Numbered from the stretch's first letter, positions 1 through 9,180 are shown. The stretch is DNA of 64,000 nucleotides from Cryobacterium sinapicolor (GCF_004403465.1 NZ_SOGQ01000012.1:21633-85632), one strand, 5' to 3'. Notes: generated from the sequence alone by a model not told the origin. A program made the numbers and translations.

Positions 1-2
1 CA

Positions 3-2861
3 GGGGTCATTATTCTCGTCTCCTGGTATGTCGGCATCGGTTCTCTGCCGCCGGCGCTCGTCTCCCTACTGGCAATGAAGCCGATGGCGGCCGTCGGGCT
101 CGTCTTGGTGTCAGTGGCATTGCTTGTTGTCGAACGTCGCCGGCTGACCCTGGCGCTGGGGCTGTCGGCCCTCGTGATCGGTGCTCTCACTTTCGCCGAG
201 TTCGTGCTCGATCGTTCATTCGGCATCGATACGCTCCTGCCCGGAATCGACTTCGAGGGGCTGCCCGAGCGCATGGCGCCGTCCACGGCCGTAGCTCTCA
301 CCTTGCTCGGGGCATCCGTCGTCGCCAGCCGAGCCGTTCGATCCGCCCCGATGCTCGGTTTTGCCTTCGGGGCCCTGGGCGTCAGCCTCGTCGCGACCCT
401 GGGCTACGCCTACGGTGTCTCCTCGCTCTATTCGATCGGCGGCTACACCAGCATGGCCTGGCCGACGGCCTTGGGGATTGCGATCCTGGCGGCGGCGCTG
501 TTGTTCCAACGCCCCGATGCCGGCCTGATCGGCCTTCTCCGCGACGGGGGGAGCGCGGGCCGACTCCTCTATCAGGTACTCCCATTTCTTGTTCCGGGCC
601 CGTTCGTGCTCGGTTGGATCCTGCTGTGGGGTGAGCGTCAGGGGTGGTATGACACGGAGTTCGGCGTTGCCGGCCTGGTCCTGGGTCTGACGGTACTCAC
701 CGGCGTACTGGCCTGGGTCGCGGCTAAACGGCTGCGCAACCTCGATCGCGAGCGCGATGCCGCCATGCACGCTCTCGCCGAGGCCAACCACACGCTGGAG
801 GACACGGTCGAGAACCGCACCCGCCAGCTCGCGGAGACGGCCGACACGCTGCACACCCTGATCAAGATCGCACCGGTCGGAATAGTGCAGTTAGACGCCG
901 AAGGCGGGCTCATCTCTGCCAACGACCAGTGGTTGGCGCTCAGCGGTCTCACCAAGGCCGAGTCGCGCCGCGACGGCTGGGCGAAGGCCGTGCATCCCGA
1001 CGATGCGGAGCGCGTGGTCCGTGAGTGGCAAGCGAGCGCCGCCGCCGGCGTGGCCTACGAAACTACCCTGCGGTTCCGCACTCCGACCGGCCAGGTCAAC
1101 TGGGTGCAGGTGAGCACCGCCCCAATGCGTGACAACCAGGGCATCATCGGGCACCTGGCCAGCGTCACCGATGTGACCGCCCAGCGTGCGGCCGAGAACG
1201 CGGCGGCGGCCGCCGCCGCCCGGTTCGAGGCCGCCTTCGCCTCCTCGCCGCTTGGAACGGCCATCGTGACGGTGGACGGTCAGATCGTGGCCGCCAACAA
1301 GCGGCTCCTGGGTCTGGCGGGACGCACCGACACCCTGGTGGCCGAGCAGATCGAAACGATCTTCATGCCGGCCGAGAACGGTGACGACGATCTGCCGGAG
1401 GGCGCTGGTCAGGGCGCTGCGTCCACCCGTCAGCGGCTGGACCGACGGATGCGCCACGGCGGCAACCAGGACACCTGGGTCAAGGTCAGCATCGCCGAGA
1501 TCGCGGAGATCTTCGAGGGTGACCAGGCCGGAGGACTGCTCTACCAGGTAGAGGACATCACCGCCCGGCGCCTTGCGGAGGCACGGGTGGAGCACCTGGC
1601 CTTCCATGATCCGCTGACCAACCTGCCCAACCGCCTGCTGCTGCTCGACCGTTTGAAGCAGGCACTGCTGCAGGCGTCACGCCGGAGTCGCGGTGTTGCG
1701 GTGCTGTTCATCGACCTCGACCGGTTCAAGTTCGTCAATGACAGCCTCGGGCACCACGCCGGCGACGCGGTGCTGACCGAGGTTGCCATCCGCCTCCGGC
1801 AGAGCATCCGGGCCAGCGACACGGTGTCCCGGATCGGGGGCGACGAGTTCGTCGTGATCTGCCCGGATGTCGGTGGCAGCGAGGACGTGCACCGCATCGC
1901 CGATTCGATCCAGGCATCCATCGCGCGGCCGATCATGATCGGTGACCAGATCGCATCCGTCGATGCCAGCATCGGAATCGCCTTCGGCCTCGGGCACGAC
2001 GACGCCGAGGTGCTCCTGCGTAACGCGGACCAGGCCATGTACCTGGCGAAGGATCGCGGACGCGCCCGCTACGAGGTCTTCGACGACGACCTGCGGTACC
2101 GCATCCATCAGCGGCTCGACAGCGAACTCGCCCTGCGCGACGCAGTCGACCTGGGCGAGATCGAAACCTGGTATCAGCCGATCGTGGATCTGCAGAACCA
2201 CACCGTGGTGGCCACCGAGGCACTGGCGCGCTGGCGGAGGCCCGAACGCGGGCTCGTCATGCCGGGCGACTTCATTGCGCTGGCTGAGGAAGTGGGCCTG
2301 ATCAAGGGGATCGGGTCGACCGTGCTCGGTCAGGCGTGCCGGGCGGCCACGGCGTTGGAACAGGGAATGGCGGTCAGCGTCAACGTGTCCGCGCGGCAGT
2401 TCGTGCAGGATGACTTCGGTGACGTCGTCAAACGGGTCCTCGCCGAGTCGGGCCTGCCACCGGAACGGCTCTGGCTGGAGTTGACCGAGAGTGCGGTGCT
2501 GGAGGCTATCGATTCCGCCGCCCGCACCTTCCAGGAGCTGCGCGGAGTCGGCGTGCGGCTGGCGATCGACGACTTCGGCACAGGGTATTCGTCGTTCACC
2601 CACCTGCGCGCGTTCACAGTCGACCTCCTCAAGATCGATCTGACGTTCATCCGAGACCTCGAGAGTTCCGATCACGATCGGGCGATCGTGGAGGGAATCC
2701 TGCGTCTGGCCGACTCCCTGAACCTGGATGTCGTCGCGGAGGGCATCGAAACAGCCTCGCAGCGAGACCTGCTGCGGGGGATGGGCTGCCGCTACGGCCA
2801 GGGCTACCTCTTCTCGAAGCCGGCCCCGAGCGCGTATCCCGCCCTGCTCGTCGCCCCCTGA
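3..2861 (+). CDS. Membrane-bound PAS-PAS-GGDEF-EAL cyclic-di-GMP enzyme, 5' end outside window
   Basis: Bifunctional diguanylate cyclase/phosphodiesterase architecture. The frame is open to the left edge and the residues before the first ATG (75) are hydrophobic, so the true start lies upstream. Counting from that ATG: several membrane helices to about residue 215, a short coiled coil, PAS domains at about 258-375 and 385-495, GGDEF at about 505-665 and EAL at about 680-920. The cyclase signature GGDEF is intact, with an RASD inhibitory site five residues before it. The EAL half keeps EALARW, DDFGTGYSS and LKID, so both activities look possible. It lies 3.2 kb upstream of a type IV pilus operon whose PilB may bind c-di-GMP. 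The sensed signal is unknown. Confidence 0.93.
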   Translation, partial: GVIILVSWYVGIGSLPPALVSLLAMKPMAAVGLVLVSVALLVVERRRLTLALGLSALVIGALTFAEFVLDRSFGIDTLLPGIDFEGLPERMAPSTAVALTLLGASVVASRAVRSAPMLGFAFGALGVSLVATLGYAYGVSSLYSIGGYTSMAWPTALGIAILAAALLFQRPDAGLIGLLRDGGSAGRLLYQVLPFLVPGPFVLGWILLWGERQGWYDTEFGVAGLVLGLTVLTGVLAWVAAKRLRNLDRERDAAMHALAEANHTLEDTVENRTRQLAETADTLHTLIKIAPVGIVQLDAEGGLISANDQWLALSGLTKAESRRDGWAKAVHPDDAERVVREWQASAAAGVAYETTLRFRTPTGQVNWVQVSTAPMRDNQGIIGHLASVTDVTAQRAAENAAAAAAARFEAAFASSPLGTAIVTVDGQIVAANKRLLGLAGRTDTLVAEQIETIFMPAENGDDDLPEGAGQGAASTRQRLDRRMRHGGNQDTWVKVSIAEIAEIFEGDQAGGLLYQVEDITARRLAEARVEHLAFHDPLTNLPNRLLLLDRLKQALLQASRRSRGVAVLFIDLDRFKFVNDSLGHHAGDAVLTEVAIRLRQSIRASDTVSRIGGDEFVVICPDVGGSEDVHRIADSIQASIARPIMIGDQIASVDASIGIAFGLGHDDAEVLLRNADQAMYLAKDRGRARYEVFDDDLRYRIHQRLDSELALRDAVDLGEIETWYQPIVDLQNHTVVATEALARWRRPERGLVMPGDFIALAEEVGLIKGIGSTVLGQACRAATALEQGMAVSVNVSARQFVQDDFGDVVKRVLAESGLPPERLWLELTESAVLEAIDSAARTFQELRGVGVRLAIDDFGTGYSSFTHLRAFTVDLLKIDLTFIRDLESSDHDRAIVEGILRLADSLNLDVVAEGIETASQRDLLRGMGCRYGQGYLFSKPAPSAYPALLVAP

Positions 2862-2906
2862 CCCGGGTCGTCGAGCCTCGACGTGCTGAGGTTTCCCGCA
2901 CTCGGT

Positions 2907-3186
2907 GGTTGAGCCTGTCGAAACCCGGTGCGCCGCCCTCCCGAGGTTCCCCCACCGGTGGTCGAGCCTGTCGAAACCCGGTGCGCCGCCCTCCGGAGTT
3001 TCCCCGTCCGGTGGTTGAGCCTGTCGAAACCCGGTGCGCCGCCCTCCCGAGGTTCCCCCACCGGTGGTTGAGCCTGTCGAAACCCGGTGCGCCGCCCTCC
3101 GGAGTTCCCCCGTCCGGTGGTTGAGCCTGTCGAAACCCGGTGCGCCGCCCTCCCGAGGTTCCCCCACCGGTGGGTCGAGCCTGTCG
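2907..3186. repeat. 53-bp tandem repeat array, alternating two unit types
   Basis: The core GAGCCTGTCG recurs at 2911, 2964, 3017, 3070, 3123 and 3177, a strict 53-bp period (54 for the last). Units alternate between two spacer versions, one with CCCGAGGTTCCCCCACC and one with CCGGAGTT..CCCGTCC, giving a 106-bp higher-order unit. The array fills most of the 415-base gap between two convergent genes. I see no gene in this gap. Translated frames across it only repeat a short low-complexity peptide. The core matches a family of dispersed repeats elsewhere in the window. Confidence 0.9.
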
Positions 3187-3241
3187 TGACCAGTGACCAG
3201 TGACCAGTGACCAGTGACCAGTGACCAGTGACCAGTGACCA
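3186..3241. repeat. Perfect (GTGACCA)x8 microsatellite
   Basis: Eight uninterrupted heptamers follow directly on the 53-bp array. The last unit of that array is broken at GAGCCTGTCG, where the heptamers begin. It is non-coding and lies 35 bases from the 3' end of the HNH gene. Perfect identity suggests recent slippage. Confidence 0.92.
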
Positions 3242-3276
3242 GGAGCACTCACCCGCACGACTCACCTGAGACTGCC

Positions 3277-4800
3277 CTACAACCCCGCCCTCTTGCTCGG
3301 CAACGCGACCAGAGTCTGCTCCAAATCGACCTCCACCGGTGGCCGCAGCCAGTACTGCGTCCCCGTTCGGATGATCGTCCAGTGCTGATTGTGCAGCAGC
3401 AGATGGTGCGGATGACACAGCAGGACGCCGTCGGCGAGATCGGTGTACCCGTTGTCCTTCAACCACTCGTTGATGTGGTGGGCTTCGTTCCAGGCGGGTG
3501 ACCGGTCGCAGTCGATCCAGAGGCATCCGCCATCGCGTACGGCCATCGCGGCCCGCTGTTTCTCGGTGAAGAGTCGCGCCTCGCGGCCGACATTCACGAT
3601 TAGCCCGTTGTCATCGAACTTGATTCCGCGGGTGCCGGTGTCACAAAGCAACCGGTCAATGGTTTCCTGCGAGATCGGGACCGGATTTCCGTCGATCAGC
3701 CCGTGCGCGGCTGTTTCGGCCGACCCGTGCTCGCTGACCTTCTCGGCCTGATCCGTCTGGCCGGTTTGATCCGCCTGGCCGGCCTGATCCGTCTGGCCGG
3801 CCTGATCCGCCTGGCCGGCCTGACCACCGTTGAGCGCCTTCTCGGTCACGATGACCCGCACCGCGGGCCGGCGCCCGCCGAACACTCGGCCCGGGTCGGC
3901 CTCCCCGGCGATCTTGAGCAGCTGTACGAGCGAGTCCGCGGCGATCTGCTCGTTCGTGCGCGGGTCATCTTGCATCTTCTTCGCCCATGAGGCCCGCTCC
4001 TTGTCGACGAAGCGCACCCCGCCACGGCGTGGGCCGGTGATGGAGTCGAAGGTGGAGAGCACGAACTCGCCGTCTTCGGGCGAGAACAGCCCGTTCAGGC
4101 GCACATTGCCGTTATTGAGCCGGTAGACCTTCAGGTAGCGGTCGTCGTAGGCCTGCTTCTCGCGGGCGGCGATGCCGGCCTCGTCGAGCGAGTCGCGCAT
4201 CCGTCTCGCCCGTTTGAAGACCTCGTCGGCATTCAACGAGGCCGCCTCGACCAGCAGCGCCTCCAGCGCCGCACCGAGCCTCTCCGCCGTGACCGCCGCG
4301 TCGATCTGGCCGAGTCCCGCGCGGATCGACTCGGCCGCGTCGACAGACAGCGTTCCCGCGGTGACGGCCCGGGCGATCGGTGCCTGCCACGGCACCTTCG
4401 CCTCGAACCCCGCAACCTCGGCAGCGTCCCTGTCGGGCGAGGAGAGTGCCGCCTCGACACGCTTCTCCGCCGCCTCCGCGTCGGCCATCATGGTGCCGAC
4501 GGCCACGAGCTTGTAGGCGTCACCCTTCGACGACCCGGTCCACTTCTGGATCAACGCCTCCGGTGAGAGAAACCCCTGCTGGGCCGCCAGCCCCGAGTGC
4601 CCGAGCTCCGGTCGGGACCTCTCGGCGATGGTCGCCGCCATCCAGACGGAGTAGGTGTCGAGGAGGCGGCGGGCCGAAGCGATTCGCGTCTGCCCTGTCA
4701 ACACGTCAGCGTCGGGCAGGGCCGCAAGGTCGGCGCTCGAGGAGCCCAGCAGGGCCACGGCGTCGGCCGCCTGCCTGAGGTCTTCCGCGAGGTTGGTCAT
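3277..4800 (-). CDS. DUF222 / 13E12-type HNH endonuclease-domain protein
   Basis: This 507-residue protein belongs to the abundant actinobacterial family with an N-terminal helical DUF222 region and a C-terminal HNH nuclease domain. The HNH core is visible near the C-terminus: a CLWIDCD start, EAHHINEW, then LLCHPHHLLLH, which supply the metal and catalytic residues. Between the two domains (coding DNA about 3740-3830) lies a low-complexity QADQAGQTDQ-type linker made of near-identical 30-base DNA units, probably variable in length. The start is the ATG at 4800. The biological role of this family is not settled. M. tuberculosis 13E12 relatives are known members of the LexA regulon, and a LexA-like palindrome lies about 64 bases upstream here. 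Confidence 0.88.
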   Translation of the reverse strand: MTNLAEDLRQAADAVALLGSSSADLAALPDADVLTGQTRIASARRLLDTYSVWMAATIAERSRPELGHSGLAAQQGFLSPEALIQKWTGSSKGDAYKLVAVGTMMADAEAAEKRVEAALSSPDRDAAEVAGFEAKVPWQAPIARAVTAGTLSVDAAESIRAGLGQIDAAVTAERLGAALEALLVEAASLNADEVFKRARRMRDSLDEAGIAAREKQAYDDRYLKVYRLNNGNVRLNGLFSPEDGEFVLSTFDSITGPRRGGVRFVDKERASWAKKMQDDPRTNEQIAADSLVQLLKIAGEADPGRVFGGRRPAVRVIVTEKALNGGQAGQADQAGQTDQAGQADQTGQTDQAEKVSEHGSAETAAHGLIDGNPVPISQETIDRLLCDTGTRGIKFDDNGLIVNVGREARLFTEKQRAAMAVRDGGCLWIDCDRSPAWNEAHHINEWLKDNGYTDLADGVLLCHPHHLLLHNQHWTIIRTGTQYWLRPPVEVDLEQTLVALPSKRAGL

Positions 4801-4861
4801 GTTACGAGGATACCTCAGCCCGCATCTGTTGTCGAGAGTTTCTCACCGAAATTGGTCAAGA

Positions 4862-4883
4862 ATATCGAATTTGTATTCGATCA
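4862..4883. promoter_or_regulatory. LexA (SOS)-like palindrome
   Basis: ATCGAAT-TTGT-ATTCGAT is a perfect 7-bp inverted repeat with a 4-base centre (4864-4881). It resembles the actinobacterial SOS box TCGAAC-N4-GTTCGA with one symmetric change in each arm. It sits between the divergent HNH gene and the gene at 4974 and could serve either. Confidence 0.5.
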
Positions 4884-4973
4884 GAGACTGCCGCACGGGG
4901 GCCGTCCCTTGCCATCCGTTGCCTCAATTGAGACCCCGGCAATGGTGGAGGCACAACCTCGGAGGAGACGCCG

Positions 4974-5834
4974 ATGAGTCCAGAGAATGCGGCCGAGAAC
5001 GAGAGCGCCGCCGGCCACTCGTCCCCGGTAGGGGGCCCGCCAGCAGCCCGACGACGAGCCTGGATCGGACTGGCCGCATTCGCCTCCGCACTCCTCATTG
5101 TTCTCGTGGTGGCGCTGGTCTGGCGGGTCGGCGAAGGCTTTCCACGCGCAGTCGACGCCACCGGAACCGCCAATGGAACCGGCTCCGGCACCGGCACCGG
5201 AACCGGAACCGGCACCGGAACCGGCACCGGAACCGCCACAGTGCCGCCCACCCCAACCAAGACACCCGGCGCTACAGAATCGCCTGCCACGGTAACACCC
5301 ACCCAGGCGCCCACGGCAAACCCTGAGCCGGGCCAATCCGCAACCGCTGCACCCGGGCAGGCCGCGGCGCCGGGCGTTCCGCGTCCGGCCACCTGCACGC
5401 AGCTCTACACCCCGGAAATGATCCATGCACTCGGCGACCTCACGCTGAATCCCGAGTGGAGTCAGGACCAGGACAACGGGGTGGCCCACGGCACGGATGA
5501 CTCCGAGTTGCGGGCCCAGATCGACGCCCTTGACCACCTGACCTGCGTTTGGGCGAGCCCCTACGGGGGATCCGACACCGGCATCATCACCAACGTGGTC
5601 TGGGTGACCCCGGAGCAGAGCGCGGCCGTGGAGGCCAGGCTCGTCGCGAAGGGCCTGGAATGTTTCAACCAATCGGAGGGCCGCCGCTGCGTCATCCAGA
5701 CGAACACGGTGGATGGCGCCTTCGGGGAGTCACATTTTCTGCGCAACGGCATCTGGCTCGCCACGAAGTACACGAACGCTGGCCCGCTGGGCTACACACA
5801 GAACATCATCGACAACCTCTGGATGGGTGTTTAG
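4974..5834 (+). CDS. Membrane-anchored secreted protein with Gly-Thr linker, unknown function
   Basis: I do not recognise this 286-residue protein. A short polar N-terminus with a PPAARRR stretch is followed by one membrane helix (about residues 37-55). Next comes an extracellular Gly-Thr repeat and a Pro/Thr/Ala-rich spacer to about 130. The C-terminal globular domain is roughly 150 residues and has four cysteines (in ATCTQLY, LTCVWAS, LECFNQ and RRCVIQ), which could form two disulfides. The start ATG has a good GGAGGAG site nine bases upstream. The Gly-Thr segment is encoded by ACCGGC/ACCGGA hexamers (about 5173-5241) and could vary by slippage. A cell-surface or sensory role is only inference. 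Confidence 0.72.
   Translation: MSPENAAENESAAGHSSPVGGPPAARRRAWIGLAAFASALLIVLVVALVWRVGEGFPRAVDATGTANGTGSGTGTGTGTGTGTGTGTATVPPTPTKTPGATESPATVTPTQAPTANPEPGQSATAAPGQAAAPGVPRPATCTQLYTPEMIHALGDLTLNPEWSQDQDNGVAHGTDDSELRAQIDALDHLTCVWASPYGGSDTGIITNVVWVTPEQSAAVEARLVAKGLECFNQSEGRRCVIQTNTVDGAFGESHFLRNGIWLATKYTNAGPLGYTQNIIDNLWMGV
5173..5241. repeat. ACCGGM hexanucleotide repeats inside coding sequence
   Basis: About eleven near-identical hexamers (accggc, accgga, with a few substitutions) encode the Gly-Thr linker of the anchored protein. A unit of six bases keeps the frame when copy number changes. Confidence 0.8.
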
Positions 5835-6071
5835 GCTGCGCAGAGCAGGCAGGCAGGCAGGGTGAAAATCGCCACAGGGGACGCCCCACGAGCCAACCCA
5901 TTCCGCCTGCGATCCGCGGGCCGTAACCGAGTCGCTGCCGGGCCCCATTAGGATCACTAATCAGAGGCTTTTTTCGAGCCGTGCCCCCCTCATTGTGGGT
6001 CTGGCAAGACTTCCCGCCCCAGAGATAGCGTTATTCGTTACTTACTTGCCGAGCCTGTTCGAGAGGATCGC

Positions 6072-7742
6072 GTGGCCAGCCTCACCGAAATCTTGATCCT
6101 GCACGGCCTGCTTCCCATTGAGGAGCTGGACCACCTCATGGCCGGCGACCCCGCCGACGAGTCTGCCGTTCGCGCCCTCGTGGCCAAGGGCGTCATCACC
6201 GAGGTGCAGTTCGCCAAGGCTCGGGCCCAGCAGGCCAACCTGCCCTTCGTCGAGCTGATCGACTACCCGGTCGATCGCCTGGCGGTGTCACTCGTGCCGG
6301 TGGCCGTCTGCAAGCGCCACGAGGTGCTCCCGATCGCGGTCGACGATGGTCGCCTCATCCTGGCCATGGTCGATCCCGGCAACGTTTTTGCCGTCGACGA
6401 CGTGCGCGAAGCATCACGGATGCGCGTCACCCAGGTTGTCGCCGAGCGCGCCGACCTGCTCGCCGCCATCACCCGCTACCACCGAGCCGACGACGAGCTC
6501 AGCGACCTCACCTCCACACTCGAGGAAGAGAACGCCGCCGCCGAGAGCACCTCCTTCGGCGTCTCCGATTCCATCGACGACGACGCCCCGATCGTGCGGT
6601 TCGTGAACCTGCTGGTCAGTCAGGCCATCCAGGACCTGGCCTCCGATATTCACATCGAACCCGGCGAGCACAACCTGCGGGTGCGCTACCGCATCGACGG
6701 GGTGCTGCACGAGATGCAGACCGCGCCGAAGAGCATCCAGAACGGCGTCATCTCCCGGCTCAAGATCATGAGCGATATCGACATCGCCGAGCGGCGCAAA
6801 CCGCAGGACGGCCGCATGACCGTGCGCCACGCCGGCCGCCAGATCGATCTGCGCGTCGCGACCCTCCCCACCGTGTGGGGCGAGAAGGTCGTCATGCGTA
6901 TCCTCGACAATTCGAACACGACCCTCGACGTGCGCGCGCTGGCCCTGCTCGAGCACAACTTCGAGGCCTACAAGACCTCGTACTCCAAGCCCTACGGCAT
7001 GATCCTGATCACCGGACCCACCGGTTCGGGCAAGTCGACCACTCTCTATACGACCCTGGGCGCGGTCGCCCGCCCCGAGATCAATGTGATCACGGTCGAA
7101 GACCCGGTCGAGTACCGCATGGCGGGCATCAATCAGGTGCAGGTGAACCCGAAGGCGGGCCTCACCTTTGCGAGTGCGCTGCGTTCCATCCTGCGAAGCG
7201 ACCCGGATGTCGTCCTGCTGGGTGAGATCCGCGACCACGAGACCGCACAGATCGCCATTGAGGCGTCGTTGACCGGGCACCTCGTGCTCTCCACCCTGCA
7301 CACCAACGACGCGCCGAGCGCCATCACCCGGCTCACGGAAATGGGCATCGAGCCCTTCCTGGTGGGCTCTGCACTCGACTGCGTGGTGGCCCAGCGACTC
7401 GCCCGCCGTCTCTGCGATAAGTGCAAGACGCCATCCGCTCTGACCGCCGACTATCTGACGCGGCTGCGCTTCTCGTTCGACCTGGAGCGCCCGCTGCCCA
7501 CGATCTTCGAGGCGGTCGGCTGCACGCAGTGCTCAAAGACCGGATACCGGGGGCGCATCGCCGTGCACGAGGTGATGACCGTGACCGAGGAGATCGAGCG
7601 GCTCGCCGTGGCCCGAGCATCGAGCGCCGAAATCGGCCGGGTGGCGCGCGAACACGGCATGATCACCCTCCGCGAGGATGGCTGGGCGAAGGCGCAAATG
7701 GGTTTGACATCGATCGAAGAAATCTTGCGAGTGGTCGCATAG
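6072..7742 (+). CDS. pilB: Type IV pilus assembly ATPase PilB
   Basis: Hexameric extension ATPase that drives pilin polymerisation at the cytoplasmic membrane. It has 556 residues. The N-terminal 150 resemble an MshEN/T2SSE_N domain, with two repeats of the GLLPIEEL / GVITEVQF type; some members bind c-di-GMP. The Walker A GPTGSGKSTT lies at about residue 315 and Walker B is DVVLLGEIRDHETA. The conserved HLVLSTLHTNDAPSA follows, then a CxxC pair of motifs (CDKCKT and CTQCSKTG) for zinc. The GTG start is preceded by GAGAGGA. It is the first gene of the pilus operon, 19 bases before pilT. It keeps the tetracysteine motif that separates PilB/GspE from PilT. Confidence 0.95.
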   Translation: MASLTEILILHGLLPIEELDHLMAGDPADESAVRALVAKGVITEVQFAKARAQQANLPFVELIDYPVDRLAVSLVPVAVCKRHEVLPIAVDDGRLILAMVDPGNVFAVDDVREASRMRVTQVVAERADLLAAITRYHRADDELSDLTSTLEEENAAAESTSFGVSDSIDDDAPIVRFVNLLVSQAIQDLASDIHIEPGEHNLRVRYRIDGVLHEMQTAPKSIQNGVISRLKIMSDIDIAERRKPQDGRMTVRHAGRQIDLRVATLPTVWGEKVVMRILDNSNTTLDVRALALLEHNFEAYKTSYSKPYGMILITGPTGSGKSTTLYTTLGAVARPEINVITVEDPVEYRMAGINQVQVNPKAGLTFASALRSILRSDPDVVLLGEIRDHETAQIAIEASLTGHLVLSTLHTNDAPSAITRLTEMGIEPFLVGSALDCVVAQRLARRLCDKCKTPSALTADYLTRLRFSFDLERPLPTIFEAVGCTQCSKTGYRGRIAVHEVMTVTEEIERLAVARASSAEIGRVAREHGMITLREDGWAKAQMGLTSIEEILRVVA

Positions 7743-7761
7743 TGCAAAAGGGGACATCTGC

Positions 7762-9180
7762 ATGAGCCAGCCCATTTACGAAATCCCGGTCACGCCCCCA
7801 GGGGCTGCCGAGGGCAGCTGGCGCCTTGGCGATCCCGACCGGCGCAAAGCTGAACCGGTCGCAATGCCCGACGTTGACGCCACGACGATCGATACAGCCA
7901 ACACCAGGGTCTACTCGCTCGATGAATTCACGGCCCCGGGAGGTCGTCGCTCCGCTGAACCACAGGCGATCGCCCCACAGGTTGCCAGGGCGGAAGCAAG
8001 ACTCACCCCTGAGGAGCGCGCCGCCCTCGGCAACGCAGACCCCGACCTCGTGGCGGCCCTCGAGGAGGTCGTGATGTGCAATGCGTCCGACCTTCATGTC
8101 ACGGCGGGTGCGCCACCCAGCATCCGCGTGGACGGCGGTCTCCGCCCCATCGAAGGGGTGCCACGATGGATGCCGGAGAAGGTCACGAAGGCCCTTTACA
8201 GCCTGCTGCTCCCCGACCAGCGCGAGCGGTTCGAGCGTGAACAGGAACTTGACTTTGCCTATACCGCTGGTGGGGCTCGCTTCCGTGTCAACTATTACCA
8301 GCAGCGCAACTCCATCGGTGGAGCTTTTCGTCTGATTCCCCGAGAGATCAAGCCGCTTGAGCAGCTCGGCGTGCCTGCTTCCATCGGCAAATTCGCTGGG
8401 CTCGCGCGCGGGCTTGTGCTCGTGACCGGACCGACGGGGTCCGGCAAGTCGACGACGCTCGCGGCACTCATCGACCTTGTGAACCGCACCCGAGCAGACC
8501 ACATCATGACCGTGGAAGACCCGATCGAATTTCTGCACAGACATCAGAAATCACTGGTCAACCAGCGGGAAGTCGGCCACGACACGCACAGCTTCGCAAA
8601 CGCTCTAAAGCACGTTCTGCGCCAGGACCCCGACGTGATCTTGATCGGCGAGCTCCGCGACCTGGAGACGATCTCGGTTGCGTTGACCGCTGCTGAGACC
8701 GGGCACCTCGTCTTCGCCACGTTGCACACCCAGTCCGCAGCGCAGACCGTCGACCGAGTGATCGATGTCTTCCCGCCTCACCAGCAGGGTCAGGTGCGCG
8801 CTCAGCTGGCCGCCACCCTGCAGGGTGTCGTCTGTCAGACGCTGGTCAAGAAGGCCAGCGGGAAGGGCCGTGTTGTCGCCACCGAAGTGCTCGTGACCAC
8901 TCCCGCGATTGGCAACCTGATCCGCGAGGGCAAGACCTACCAGATCACCTCGATGATGCAGGCCGGTCGAGGGCTGGGCATGCACACGATGGACCAGCAT
9001 CTGGCAGAGCTCGTCGATGCCGGCCAGATCACCCGTGAAGCGGCGCTCGAAAAGGCACAAGAACCCGATGCCATCGGCCAACTGATCCAACGCTCAGAGA
9101 CCCCAAGCGATGAGATCGGACGAGCGATAGCTTCCGGTGGTATCGATTTCGGTGACTCCTACTCGCGGGACAAGCACTGA
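7762..9180 (+). CDS. pilT: Type IV pilus retraction ATPase PilT, with N-terminal extension
   Basis: Retraction motor of the pilus, a hexameric AAA+-like secretion ATPase. At 472 residues it exceeds the usual 340-370 because about 95 residues of polar, Pro/Ala-rich sequence precede the core, which begins near ADPDLVAALEEVV. Walker A GPTGSGKSTT is at about residue 222, followed by an Asp box (MTVEDPIEF), Walker B ILIGELRDLETI and HLVFATLHTQ. There is no tetracysteine zinc motif, which supports PilT over PilB. The start ATG has AAAAGGGGA upstream. Its stop codon shares one base with the pilC start (TGATG). Twitching or DNA uptake would be expected if it is functional. Confidence 0.94.
   Translation: MSQPIYEIPVTPPGAAEGSWRLGDPDRRKAEPVAMPDVDATTIDTANTRVYSLDEFTAPGGRRSAEPQAIAPQVARAEARLTPEERAALGNADPDLVAALEEVVMCNASDLHVTAGAPPSIRVDGGLRPIEGVPRWMPEKVTKALYSLLLPDQRERFEREQELDFAYTAGGARFRVNYYQQRNSIGGAFRLIPREIKPLEQLGVPASIGKFAGLARGLVLVTGPTGSGKSTTLAALIDLVNRTRADHIMTVEDPIEFLHRHQKSLVNQREVGHDTHSFANALKHVLRQDPDVILIGELRDLETISVALTAAETGHLVFATLHTQSAAQTVDRVIDVFPPHQQGQVRAQLAATLQGVVCQTLVKKASGKGRVVATEVLVTTPAIGNLIREGKTYQITSMMQAGRGLGMHTMDQHLAELVDAGQITREAALEKAQEPDAIGQLIQRSETPSDEIGRAIASGGIDFGDSYSRDKH

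Noticed and set aside
2907..3186. CRISPR array
   Set aside because: The repeat unit is the whole 53 bp, and the two alternating spacers are themselves repeats. There are no unique spacers and no cas genes.
1677..3248. A 523-codon minus-strand frame over the GGDEF-EAL gene end and repeats
   Set aside because: Its N-terminus is the heptamer and 53-bp repeats, and the remainder is antisense to a well-supported gene.
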